From Prevotella sp. UBA2809 (GTDB lineage Bacteria; Bacteroidota; Bacteroidia; Bacteroidales; Bacteroidaceae): a stretch of DNA of 12,310 nucleotides. Below, piece after piece: positions 1 to 8,600 of the stretch (position 1 is its first letter; every line of letters begins with the position of its first letter). The notes below the pieces were generated by a model. That model searched no databases. It was not told where the DNA came from and was given only the letters and a program-made list of their open reading frames with translations. The position numbers and the translations under genes were made by a program. The stretch spans positions 1 through 12,310 of the forward strand of contig DEHD01000003.1 in NCBI GenBank assembly GCA_002351725.1, read 5' to 3'.

Positions 1-80
1 AAATTAATTCCGCCAACAGGTAAGATATATTAGTTTTTAATACGTTATTCTATTTTTTCTTATTTTTTGTTTTTTTCACG

Positions 81-96
81 ATGCAAACGTTTGCAT
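81..96. promoter_or_regulatory. Perfect 16-bp palindromic LacI-family operator
   Basis: ATGCAAACGTTTGCAT is its own exact reverse complement and has a central CG. This is the form expected for LacI/PurR-family operators, in which a hinge-helix leucine is inserted at the central CpG step. It closely resembles the PurR-type core GCAAACGTTTGC. The adjacent gene encodes a LacI-family protein with a hinge leucine (Leu59), so autoregulation is the simplest reading. The site lies about 40 bp upstream of the predicted -33 element, too far for simple promoter occlusion. It could act by looping, or on a divergent gene beyond the left edge. Confidence 0.82.
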
Positions 97-135
97 TGCA
101 TTTAACAAGTTATACATCAGAAAAAACAGAAAATA

Positions 136-167
136 TTTGGTTTTTATTTCATTTTGCATTATCTTTG
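136..167 (+). promoter_or_regulatory. Bacteroidota-type promoter for the lacI-MFS-sensor operon
   Basis: A TTTG at 136-139 (-33 element) is followed after 20 bp by TATCTTTG at 160-167, an exact match to the Bacteroidota -7 consensus TAnnTTTG. The spacing fits the known 19-21 bp range. Transcription would begin near 173-176, leaving a leader of about 15 nt before the ATG at 190. No Shine-Dalgarno sequence is seen, which is normal in this phylum. No other good promoter is visible before the next two genes, so this one probably drives all three. Confidence 0.72.
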
Positions 168-189
168 CACGCAGAATAATTGAAGACCG

Positions 190-1215
190 ATGGAGGAAAA
201 AGCGCCAATGACAATGAAGGATATAGCCAGGGAGTTTGGTATTTCCGTGGCTACAGTGTCGCGTGCACTCAAGGATTCACCCCGCATAAGCGAAGAGCGC
301 CGCAGGGCTATCCAACAGTATGCACGAGAGCACAATTTCTATCCCAATGCCATAGGCGAGGCGCTTCGACACAGCAGAGTAATGCCACAGCGAATGATTG
401 GCGTTATTGTGCCTGAGTTTACACATTATTATTTTTCTTCTATCCTTACAGGTATCGAAGAAACTGCCAGAGCCCGAGGTTTCCAGATTATGGTGGCACT
501 TAGCGGCGAACAGTATGAGCGTGAGGCACAGATATGCGAGAACTTCCATCGCTACAAGGTGTGCGGCGTAATTGTGTCGCAAGCAAAGGACACAAAGTAT
601 TACGATCACTATCAGAAACTGATTGACGCTGGAATACCAATGGTGTTCTACGATAGAATATGTACGGGTGTAAACGCAAGCCGTGTGGTGGTCGACGATT
701 ATCTTGGGGCCATGAATGCTGTGACGCACTTGATAGAATCAGGATGCAAACGCATTGCTTTCTACGGCGGACCGATGCAGCTGGAGATATCGAAGAACCG
801 TTTTAACGGATACAAGGATGCACTGCTAAAACACGGCATACAGATTGACGAGAGTATTGTGACGTTATGTGACAACCGCGCTATGGCCGAGGAGCTAACC
901 CCCAAACTGATGGCAATGGACAATCCGCCCGATGGATACTTTGCCGTAAACGATGATACTGCCATAGGCATACTCTACACTCTGAAGCACGCAGGGAAAC
1001 GGGTGCCAGAGGATGTGCAGATATGCGGATTTACCAACGGACAGCGCGCAGTGGCATGCGACCCTATGCTAACAACAGTTGAGCAGCGCGGCCATCGTGT
1101 AGGCGAAGAGGCCGCTACTATACTGATGGATAAGGTAGAAGGCTTATCGCCACTTGAGAAGATTGAGAAAAGAGTGGTAAGGACGAGACTTGTTGTTCGT
1201 GGAACAACGAAGTAA
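190..1215 (+). CDS. LacI-family transcriptional regulator
   Basis: A cytoplasmic sugar-responsive DNA-binding regulator of 341 residues, the normal LacI length. Residues 9-28 form the helix-turn-helix (MKDIAREFGIS, then VATVSRAL as recognition helix). The hinge around 50-60 (YPNAIGEALR) has the conserved Asn53 and Leu59. From about residue 72 (IGVIVPEF) there follows a periplasmic-binding-protein-like effector domain with typical landmarks: a YFSSILTGIEE stretch, FYDRI, VVVDD, IAFYGG, YFAVNDDTAIG and TTVEQ. The last of these is a variant of the family's TT(V/I)xQ motif. An alternative ATG at 208 (Met7) gives the same domains; the choice is unresolved. A perfect LacI operator lies upstream, and the MFS sugar permease gene follows after 36 bp, so the effector is probably a sugar brought in by that permease. 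Whether it represses or activates cannot be read from sequence. Confidence 0.95.
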   Translation: MEEKAPMTMKDIAREFGISVATVSRALKDSPRISEERRRAIQQYAREHNFYPNAIGEALRHSRVMPQRMIGVIVPEFTHYYFSSILTGIEETARARGFQIMVALSGEQYEREAQICENFHRYKVCGVIVSQAKDTKYYDHYQKLIDAGIPMVFYDRICTGVNASRVVVDDYLGAMNAVTHLIESGCKRIAFYGGPMQLEISKNRFNGYKDALLKHGIQIDESIVTLCDNRAMAEELTPKLMAMDNPPDGYFAVNDDTAIGILYTLKHAGKRVPEDVQICGFTNGQRAVACDPMLTTVEQRGHRVGEEAATILMDKVEGLSPLEKIEKRVVRTRLVVRGTTK

Positions 1216-1251
1216 AGGTGAAAAAGTGAAACAATTAAGAGATATAGCATT

Positions 1252-2553
1252 ATGAAACAAAAACCGGATTTATCATTTTGGAAGTTGTGGAATCTGAGTT
1301 TCGGATTCTTTGGCGTACAGATCGCCTATGCTCTTCAGAGTGCTAACATTTCAAGAATATTCCGTACGCTGGGTGCCGACCCACACTCGCTGAGCTTCTT
1401 CTGGATACTCCCCCCATTGATGGGTATTCTGGTTCAGCCTATCGTTGGAACACTTAGCGACAGGACATGGACACGTTTCGGTCGTCGTATACCTTACTTA
1501 TTTATAGGAGCACTGACGGCTGTGGCTGTTATGTGTCTGTTGCCTAACGCCGGATCGCTCGGACTGAGCATATCAATGGTTATGATATTCGGTCTAGTGA
1601 TGCTGATGTTGCTTGATACCAGTATCAATATGGCTATGCAGCCATTCAAGATGATGGTGGGCGACATGGTTAACCAGAAACAGAAAGGTAAAGCCTACTC
1701 TATCCAGTCGTTCCTTTGTAATGCCGGTAGCGTAGTAGGATTCCTCTTTCCGTTTTTCCTCGCATGGATAGGACTGAAGAACGTAGCTCCTGAGGGTGTT
1801 GTACCCGACACTGTTATATGGTCGTTCTACATTGGCGCAGCCATTCTTATCCTATGCGTTATCTACACAACACTTAAAGTAAAAGAGTGGCCTCCACAGG
1901 AGTATGCCGAATACAATCCCGTAGCCGAAGAGAAAGAAGATTCGGCCAACTGGTTTGTACTGCTTAAGAACGCTCCATCGGCATTCTGGCGTATCGGACT
2001 AGTACAGTTCTGCTGTTGGGCAGCATTCCTATATATGTGGACCTATGTTGTTGATGCCGTATCGATAACAGTATGGAACACTGCCGACTCTGCAAGCGAA
2101 GAGTATCAGGTAGCAGGAAACTGGACTGGTGTACTATACGCCCTGCAAGCAGTAAGCGCAGTTTTATGGGCAGCTACCATACCAAGATTCAAGAACATCA
2201 AGATCGCATACGCCGTGAGTCTGGTAATAGGAGGTCTGGGCTTTGCACTCATTCCATTCTGCCCAGGACAGTATCTGCAGATTATACCATTCCTACTTAT
2301 CGGATGTGCCTGGGCTGCCATGTTGGCATGTCCATTCACTCTGGTTACCAATGCACTGCAGGGGTATGGACACATGGGCGCTTATCTGGGACTCTTCAAC
2401 GGCACCATCTGTGTGCCACAGATTGTAGCTGCACTGCTTGGTGGCACCATTCTCACCATAGTTGGAAGCAACCAGGCATATATGATGATTGTTTCTGGCA
2501 TTCTGCTGGTTGCAGGTGCTTTGTGCGTATTTGGTATCAATACTAAGAAATGA
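1252..2553 (+). CDS. MFS sugar transporter, SUT/SLC45 (GPH-like) type
   Basis: Inner-membrane permease of 433 residues with about 12 hydrophobic helices and a charged central loop (about residues 205-230, rich in Glu). The loop between helices 2 and 3 (residues about 66-83) reads GTLSDRTWTRFGRRIPY. This is the MFS motif A in the form typical of the sucrose transporter/SLC45 group (GxxSDRxxxRxGRRxPx). The family generally carries sucrose, maltose or related glucosides with protons. It would take up the small sugars released in the periplasm by this PUL. The gene lies 36 bp after lacI and its stop overlaps the next start as ATGA, so the three genes are co-transcribed and probably translationally coupled. 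A comparable pairing of LacI regulator, MFS permease and TonB-dependent receptor occurs in the Caulobacter maltodextrin locus (malI, malY, malA). Family is confident; substrate is inference. Confidence 0.88.
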   Translation: MKQKPDLSFWKLWNLSFGFFGVQIAYALQSANISRIFRTLGADPHSLSFFWILPPLMGILVQPIVGTLSDRTWTRFGRRIPYLFIGALTAVAVMCLLPNAGSLGLSISMVMIFGLVMLMLLDTSINMAMQPFKMMVGDMVNQKQKGKAYSIQSFLCNAGSVVGFLFPFFLAWIGLKNVAPEGVVPDTVIWSFYIGAAILILCVIYTTLKVKEWPPQEYAEYNPVAEEKEDSANWFVLLKNAPSAFWRIGLVQFCCWAAFLYMWTYVVDAVSITVWNTADSASEEYQVAGNWTGVLYALQAVSAVLWAATIPRFKNIKIAYAVSLVIGGLGFALIPFCPGQYLQIIPFLLIGCAWAAMLACPFTLVTNALQGYGHMGAYLGLFNGTICVPQIVAALLGGTILTIVGSNQAYMMIVSGILLVAGALCVFGINTKK

Positions 2554-5471
2554 ACCGTTTAGCGACGATTGTATTATCCTGCATGTTGTCGTTAGCTTGC
2601 CTGGCTAACGGCAACATTCTGACTGAGCGATATAACCAGTCGTTTATCAACCTCGACAACGGTCTGCCACATAATAACGTCAGTTGGTTGTTTACTGACT
2701 CAAATGGTTTTCTTTGGATAGCCACCTATGGAGGCGGACTGGTAAGATACGATGGTTTCAACATGATGACACCAGCCTTGGGTCTGAAGAGTCTTTCATG
2801 CAAATCGGTGGCCGAGGATAGATTCAAGCGCCTATGGGTTGCATTCGATGAGGGAACTAACGTAATAAACCTAAACACGATGCTGCCAATAGTGCCCAAA
2901 ACGGCTAGTGGCGACATAAGCGAGCTACTATCGCAACCAGGAGTAAAGACCTATTGTGATGCATTGGGGCGCATCTGGCTCATCACTACAAAACATGTAA
3001 ACCTTATCACATTTGATGAAAACGGACAAGTAAGCCACATGGGCACATATCGATATACTGACAACACACCAGAGATCAGCGTATGCGATATAGAAGGTAA
3101 CGGAAACGTGTGGATAGGCATCGACAGAGGTCTCTATCGTATGGTAGAGAAAAACGGCCAGTTGATCAGGGAAGAGATATCGCCACTGCTGAAACCGCTT
3201 TATGGTTTATATATTACCGATATGCTGAAACGTGGCAATGTTATATGGTTCAGCACCAATCACGGACTCTACCGCTACGACCCGTATCTGCATAAGCTGG
3301 AACAGATTCCTACCCAGAATCTCTCTCATGAGTTTCTGTCACGACTGGCTCTGATGCCCGACAATACATTGTTGGTAGGTTCGCTTTGCGGTGTAAACAT
3401 ATACGATGACAAGACAGAAAGCTTTACTGCTTGGACACAAACAAGTAACCCGCCACTTAAAAACGACTTTGTTCACAACCTATGGGTAGATAAGGGACTT
3501 ATTTACATAGGTACCGAAGCAGGAGGCGTTATAAGACTTGTGCCCAGACAGCTGTTGCTGCAGAACAGCATACATACTGCCGACCCAGGATCACTATCAC
3601 CTAATCCGGTAAACGCCATGTACGCAGCACCTGACGGTACACTTTGGGTTGGTACTGTAGAAGGCGGTCTGAATCGTAGACTGAAAGGAGAACGTAACTT
3701 CATACACTATACAAAAGACAACTCGGCCCTGCCCCACAACAGTGTGTCTACTCTTGCTGCCGACGGTTACGGACGCTTATGGATAGGCACATGGGGAGGC
3801 GGACTTTGTTGGATAGACATGAAGAATCCACAAACGATTGTACGTCTTAATCTTCCACCAGAACAGGCCCGACTGACGCTATTTATCGGAGCTATGACCT
3901 ACGACCATATCAACAATGGAATGTGGATTGGTAGTAACGATGGAATGTTCTTTTATAACTTTAAGACAAATCAGCTGACAGAGCCCTTTGAAGGTTGCCT
4001 GTTAGAACGAGGCTGCATCGGTTCTATCATTACCAGGGACGGTTATCTGTGGATGGGATGCATGCAAGGCGTAGTGATTGTTGACCTGAGATCGGGTAAG
4101 AACGGCAAGTTTAAGAATCGCGCTATTCGTCACCTGCTTTCCGACCCCCAATCGAAAATTGTAGATAAAATATCTTCATTCTGCGAAACCGAAGATGGAA
4201 CACTATGGCTGGGAAGTAACGGATACGGACTCTACAAGCGCGTTGTTGATGACGAAGGAAAAGAGCGGTTTGAGGTTCTTACACAAAAGAATGGTCTGGT
4301 ATACAATGGCGTGAAGGGTATCGTTGAAGACACTAACGGGCGATTGTGGATAACAACACAGAACGGACTTTCGGTATATGACCCCAAACTGCAGGCATTT
4401 ACTAACTACTCGCAGTATGACGGACTGATAAGTCCACATTTCTACTGGAATTCGGCAATCAAAGATGCAGCTGGAACTATTTATCTGGGCAGCGAGGCCG
4501 GACTGATTGAAATGATTGCCAACAACACCGAAACCCACTACCACGGCCACCTTACATTTACTAAACTGATGGTAGACAATCAGGAAGCCATAGCCCAGAG
4601 CGAATATCTTAAAGAGGATATTTCGGTGGCAAAGACCATCTATCTGAAAGAAGGGCACCGCTCATTCTCAATAGATTTCTCAGCCCTTGACTTTGGTTAC
4701 GAGATGCAAGGTGTTTACAGCTACCGCCTAAAAGGATTCGACAACAACTGGGAAGTATTGAAGCCTGGGCAGCACTCTGTGAGATACAGTGCCCTACCAG
4801 CTGGCAACTATACCTTCGAAGTGAAATACAAGTCGGTACAAACCGCTGGCGAAGGTGATACTATTTCCATTGACGTCATTGTAAAACCCTACTTCTGGCG
4901 TAGTTGGTGGTTCCGCTTGTTATTAAGCATCTTGTTTGTGGCTACACTTATATATATATATAATAGGTGGATGGCAATAGTAAAACGCCGTGAGGCCGAA
5001 CAACTATACAATCCTATTCGCAAGGTCTTGGAGGAATCAGAAGATCCTCATCAGCTGCAGACACGTATCCAGAATATCCTGGATAATCAGGAGCGTTACA
5101 AAAAGAGTGTAACAAAGAGCGTGGAAGCCGATCGTGAGGAAGTCATGAAGAGTACTAAACCTTTTATGGAGCGTGTGATGGAGATCATGGAAAACCACTA
5201 TATGGATTCTGAATTCGGCGTTCAGGAGTTCTGCGATGCATTAGGCATGAGCAGATCTGTTGCAAGCAAGCATTTAAATGCTGAAGCAGGTCTGCCTGTT
5301 GGACAATTCATTCGTAACTACCGTCTGAACATGGCCAAAGAGATGTTATCATCCAAGAGCGGCAATCGCAACATTACAGAAATAGCATACGCCGTAGGCT
5401 TTAATGATCCCAAATACTTCACACGTTGCTTTACCAAATTGTTTGGCACTAATCCTAGTTCTTGGTCTTGA
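2550..5471 (+). CDS. Propeller/Y_Y_Y transmembrane sensor fused to AraC-type HTH, lacking kinase and receiver
   Basis: A 973-residue one-component membrane regulator. Residues 1-21 look like a signal peptide or N-terminal anchor. From about 35 to 690 there are about 14 Reg_prop blades with the recurrent pattern D-x-x-G-x-hWhG(T/S)xxGGL (for example NGFLWIATYGGGLVRYDG, DGTLWVGTVEGGL, YGRLWIGTWGGGL). A Y_Y_Y domain (about 700-770; YSYRLKGFDNNW, LPAGNYTFEV) follows. One membrane helix (about 788-804) leads to a charged linker (808-870). The AraC-family DNA-binding domain (about 872-973) has two helix-turn-helices, the second reading ITEIAYAVGFNDPKYFTRCF. Hybrid two-component systems have the same ends, but no HisKA, HATPase or receiver domain fits between helix and HTH. 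It should sense periplasmic oligosaccharide and activate susC directly from the membrane, roughly analogous to the kinase-less SusR of Bacteroides. The start is fixed by the ATGA overlap with the MFS gene. Confidence 0.92.
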   Translation: MNRLATIVLSCMLSLACLANGNILTERYNQSFINLDNGLPHNNVSWLFTDSNGFLWIATYGGGLVRYDGFNMMTPALGLKSLSCKSVAEDRFKRLWVAFDEGTNVINLNTMLPIVPKTASGDISELLSQPGVKTYCDALGRIWLITTKHVNLITFDENGQVSHMGTYRYTDNTPEISVCDIEGNGNVWIGIDRGLYRMVEKNGQLIREEISPLLKPLYGLYITDMLKRGNVIWFSTNHGLYRYDPYLHKLEQIPTQNLSHEFLSRLALMPDNTLLVGSLCGVNIYDDKTESFTAWTQTSNPPLKNDFVHNLWVDKGLIYIGTEAGGVIRLVPRQLLLQNSIHTADPGSLSPNPVNAMYAAPDGTLWVGTVEGGLNRRLKGERNFIHYTKDNSALPHNSVSTLAADGYGRLWIGTWGGGLCWIDMKNPQTIVRLNLPPEQARLTLFIGAMTYDHINNGMWIGSNDGMFFYNFKTNQLTEPFEGCLLERGCIGSIITRDGYLWMGCMQGVVIVDLRSGKNGKFKNRAIRHLLSDPQSKIVDKISSFCETEDGTLWLGSNGYGLYKRVVDDEGKERFEVLTQKNGLVYNGVKGIVEDTNGRLWITTQNGLSVYDPKLQAFTNYSQYDGLISPHFYWNSAIKDAAGTIYLGSEAGLIEMIANNTETHYHGHLTFTKLMVDNQEAIAQSEYLKEDISVAKTIYLKEGHRSFSIDFSALDFGYEMQGVYSYRLKGFDNNWEVLKPGQHSVRYSALPAGNYTFEVKYKSVQTAGEGDTISIDVIVKPYFWRSWWFRLLLSILFVATLIYIYNRWMAIVKRREAEQLYNPIRKVLEESEDPHQLQTRIQNILDNQERYKKSVTKSVEADREEVMKSTKPFMERVMEIMENHYMDSEFGVQEFCDALGMSRSVASKHLNAEAGLPVGQFIRNYRLNMAKEMLSSKSGNRNITEIAYAVGFNDPKYFTRCFTKLFGTNPSSWS
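4949..4962 (+). repeat. (TA)7 dinucleotide tract inside the sensor gene
   Basis: Seven uninterrupted TA units encode part of residues 800-805 (Leu-Ile-Tyr-Ile-Tyr-Asn), the cytoplasmic end of the membrane helix. A gain or loss of one unit would frameshift the gene exactly between the sensor half and the DNA-binding half. An in-frame ATG at 4971 (Met808) follows directly. Whether the tract varies is unknown; alternating Ile-Tyr codons could produce it by chance. Confidence 0.6.
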
Positions 5472-5507
5472 TATAGCTCAAGAACGTGTCTTGATATAGC
5501 TCAAGAA
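5466..5507. repeat. Tandem 19-bp direct repeat spanning the sensor stop codon
   Basis: TCTTGATATAGCTCAAGAA occurs at 5466-5484 and again, identically, at 5489-5507, a period of 23 bp. The first copy contains the sensor's stop codon (TGA, 5469-5471). Each copy is also an inverted repeat, TCTTGA-N6-TCAAGA, able to form a 6-bp stem. No T-run follows, so it is a poor intrinsic terminator. It could be a protein-binding site, an mRNA 3'-end structure, or a slippage duplication of the gene end. Confidence 0.75.
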
Positions 5508-5528
5508 GTGGAAAATTTATGCTATGGG

Positions 5529-5573
5529 GGACAAAAATCGTTTTGTCCACCTTATAAAACGTTTTGTCCACCT
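5529..5573 (+). promoter_or_regulatory. Likely AraC-type activator site: 21-bp-spaced direct repeats upstream of susC
   Basis: An 18-bp unit at 5535-5552 recurs at 5556-5573 with one mismatch; the shared 14-bp core is CGTTTTGTCCACCT (5539-5552 and 5560-5573). The offset is exactly 21 bp, two helical turns, as for AraC half-sites araI1/araI2. An inverted copy of TTTTGTCC (GGACAAAA, 5529-5536) lies before the first unit, giving a palindrome with ATCG at its centre. The second unit ends 19 bp before the -7 box and so covers the -33 position, typical for an activator-dependent promoter. The AraC-domain sensor encoded just upstream is the obvious binder. Confidence 0.75.
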
Positions 5574-5592
5574 ACCCTTTATAATATATATC

Positions 5593-5600
5593 TATATTTG
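5593..5600 (+). promoter_or_regulatory. -7 promoter element for the susC-susD operon
   Basis: TATATTTG matches the Bacteroidota -7 consensus TAnnTTTG. The nearest upstream TTTG (5563-5566) is 26 bp away, outside the usual 19-21 bp, so there is no proper -33 element. Start of transcription is expected near 5607, giving an A-rich leader of roughly 50 nt before the susC ATG at 5656, without a Shine-Dalgarno sequence. Basal activity should be low without the activator. Confidence 0.68.
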
Positions 5601-5655
5601 CACCCAAATTTAGTACAATTAACTAATTCACAATTAAAACTTAAAACAATTAACA

Positions 5656-8600
5656 ATGAGAAAACAAGTATTATTCTCTGCAATGCTAACGCTGGGTATG
5701 CTGGGAGGTCTGTCGGCCTATCCTGTTCCTGCAATGGCATTAGTGGCACAGCAAACCATAAAGGTTAGCGGCCAGGTTGTAGACCAAGAGGGAGAACCAC
5801 TCATTGGTGCAACAGTTAAGTTGAAGGGGACACAAACAGGTGTCATCACCGACTTCGACGGTAAGTTTACCATCGACGCACCATCAAATGGAACTCTCGT
5901 AGTTAGCTACGTAGGTTACAAAGATCGCGAAATAGCTGTACGCGGACGCGCGATTATTGAACAGATCCAGCTGGAGAGCGATGCCATGATGCTCGAACAA
6001 GTGGTAGTAGTAGGTTATGGTGTACAGAAGAAGGCCGACCTTACCGGTTCGGTTTCTATCGTTAACGCCGATGAACTTAAGCGTGTGTCACACTCTAACA
6101 TTTCTTCAATGCTTGAGGGTAAGGTTGCCGGTGTACAGATTACCTCTGACGGTCAGCCTGGAGCCGACCCATCAGTACGTATCCGTGGTATTGGTTCGTT
6201 CGGTAGCACAGCACCTCTGTATGTTATCGACGGTGTGCCTATGGGTACATCAATCCGTGACTTCTCACCAAACGACATTGAGACCATTCAGGTTCTGAAG
6301 GATGCATCTGCTGGTGCCATCTACGGATCACGAGCTGCTAACGGTGTGGTAATTATCACTACCAAGGGCGGTAAGAAGGAGCAGCCACTGAAGGTTGACT
6401 ATAAAGGATACGTGGGTATTGACCAGATTCAGAAGAATGCCTACGACATCATGAATGCCGACCAGTACAGCCAGTATCTGGGTATTGCTGCCGAGAATGC
6501 AGGAATTCCTGTTCCTGGTGGTTACAGCAAGGGAGCCGACGGTCTTTATCATTTCCGAGACAATACCAACACCAACTGGCTCAACGAGGCCTTTAAAACA
6601 GGTATCCGTCAGAACCACAGCGTAAACCTTAGCGGTGGTGGTGTTAATAATACATATAATATAAGTCTTGATTACTATAATCAGAAAGGTACTCTGGAAG
6701 GTGCTGGTCCTAACTTTGAGCGTTACACTGCTCGTGTAAACAACACCATGGACACAAAGTTCGTGAAGTTCCGCACAAGTCTTGTTTACTCTCACTCTGA
6801 CCAGGACAACATGGCCGTATCTAATGCCAGCGAGTATGTTCAGGGTCTGTATGGTAATCTGGGTAACGTGCTCAGCGGTGTACTGAACATGCAGCCAACC
6901 ATCAAGGCATACGATCCAAACACTTGGATACTCGATGACGTTGTAGGTTCTGCCAGCGCCTATAAGTATGACGCTTACGGATATGGTGTTTACTACGACA
7001 CTGTTCATGGTGATATCTCAGCAATGAACCCACTGCTTGTAAACAACATGCTTACACGTAAAACCATTGTTGACCGCTTTGTAGGTACTGCTTCTGCCGA
7101 TGTTGACCTACTTAACATGATTGGCGTAAAGAGCAAGAACCACGAGCTTACTTATAAGATCAACCTCTCATACAGCACAACATCATGCAACGATAAGACT
7201 TGGATTCCTGCATGGATACAGAGTAACCGTGTATATCTTGCCAAGGAGAACGAGCGCCTCACCAAGGCACACCGCAAGTATACCGATGCACTTATCGAGA
7301 ATACGCTGACATATAACGGAACCATCGGTCTGCACCATGCAAACCTGGTAGTAGGTCAGACTTTCGAGCAGGAGAACACAAACACTATGTCGGCAACAGG
7401 TGTTAACCTGTCACAGCCTTACTTCCTGCAGTTGCAGAACGCAAGTTCTTGGAGTGCTGACAGCTATGAGTACAAGCACACCCTGGCTTCATATCTTGCT
7501 CGTCTTAACTACGACTTCGACGGTAAGTACCTCATCTCTGGTATCATTCGCCGCGACGGTAGCTCTCGTTTGTCAAAGGACATTCGTTGGGACACCTTCA
7601 CCTCAGTATCTCTGGGTTGGCGTTTCGATAAGGAAAAGTTCTTCCCCATCAGCCGCGATATCGTAAACATGTTCAAGATCCGTGCCAGCTATGGTGAACT
7701 TGGTTATGAGGCAGCCGTAGGCGACTACGCTATTCAGGCAACTATGGCACGTAACAACATGACTTATAGCTTCGGCAATCAGCCTATTACCGGTTCGGCT
7801 ATTTCTAACTTCGTAAACGAGAAGCTCTCATGGGAGAAGAGAAAGACCATGAACGTAGGTCTTGACCTTGCCTTCTTCAACAACCGCATCGAGTTTACTG
7901 CTGAGTGGTACAAGAACAAGTCGCAGGATCTGCTCTACGGTGTTCCTGTTCCTGCAAGCGCTGGTGTAGCAAACACATCAGTAACCATGAATGCGGCCTC
8001 TATGGAGAACAGCGGTTTTGAGTTCTCTCTGACATACCGTAACAACGACCACGCTCTTAAGCACCAGATCAGCGCAAACCTGAGCACTCTTAAGAATAAG
8101 GTAACATCACTCGGTTTCGGTACAGATAAGTACATCACAGGTTCATACATCACAGAGATTGGCCAGGAGGTTGGTAAGTTCTATGGTTGGGATTATCAGG
8201 GCATCATCCGCACCCAGGCCCAACTCGATGAGCTGAACGCTTTGGCACAGGCTAAGGGTCTCGACGAATACCAGCCAGGTGCACAGGTAGGTGACTGTTT
8301 CTATCGCGATATCAATGGCGACGGACAGATCAACGGTGACGACCAGACCGTTCTCGGCAGTGGTCTGCCAAAAGTAAACTTCGGTCTCAGTGCACATCTG
8401 GAGTATAAGATATTCGACTTCAGCATCTCTACATTCGGTGCTCTTGGATATCATGTATCTGACTACCTCTACAACACACTGAACTCAAGCTACGGATATG
8501 GCAACAAGGATGTAGCTGTATTAAGTGCAAACCAGTGGGATGGAGACACATATGTTTCAAGCATTCCTCGTACTTATCTTTCTAACAGTGCTACACTGGC

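Noticed and set aside
27..77. Short A/T inverted repeat followed by T-runs as an intrinsic terminator of an upstream gene
   Set aside because: The only stem (TATTA/TAATA) is five A-T pairs and the T-runs are interrupted and separated from it. It may simply be A/T-rich promoter-upstream DNA.
2073..2546. Second + strand frame inside the MFS gene
   Set aside because: The translation is Arg/His/Ser/Cys-rich without hydrophobic pattern or motifs, and the other frame encodes membrane helices throughout. It is a shadow of the real gene.
4203..4658. Open frame on the - strand (151 codons) inside the sensor gene
   Set aside because: It is opposite well-conserved propeller coding sequence, shows no domain and has no leader or promoter signal.
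5529..5548. GGACAAAA-ATCG-TTTTGTCC hairpin as a terminator for the sensor operon
   Set aside because: No T-tract follows, and the same half-site repeats downstream at a 21-bp offset, which fits a protein-binding site better.
6328..7008. Long open frame on the - strand (226 codons) inside susC
   Set aside because: It lies wholly within a clear SusC coding region, has a low-complexity Val/Thr-rich translation without recognisable domains, and has no promoter of its own. It reflects codon bias on the opposite strand.
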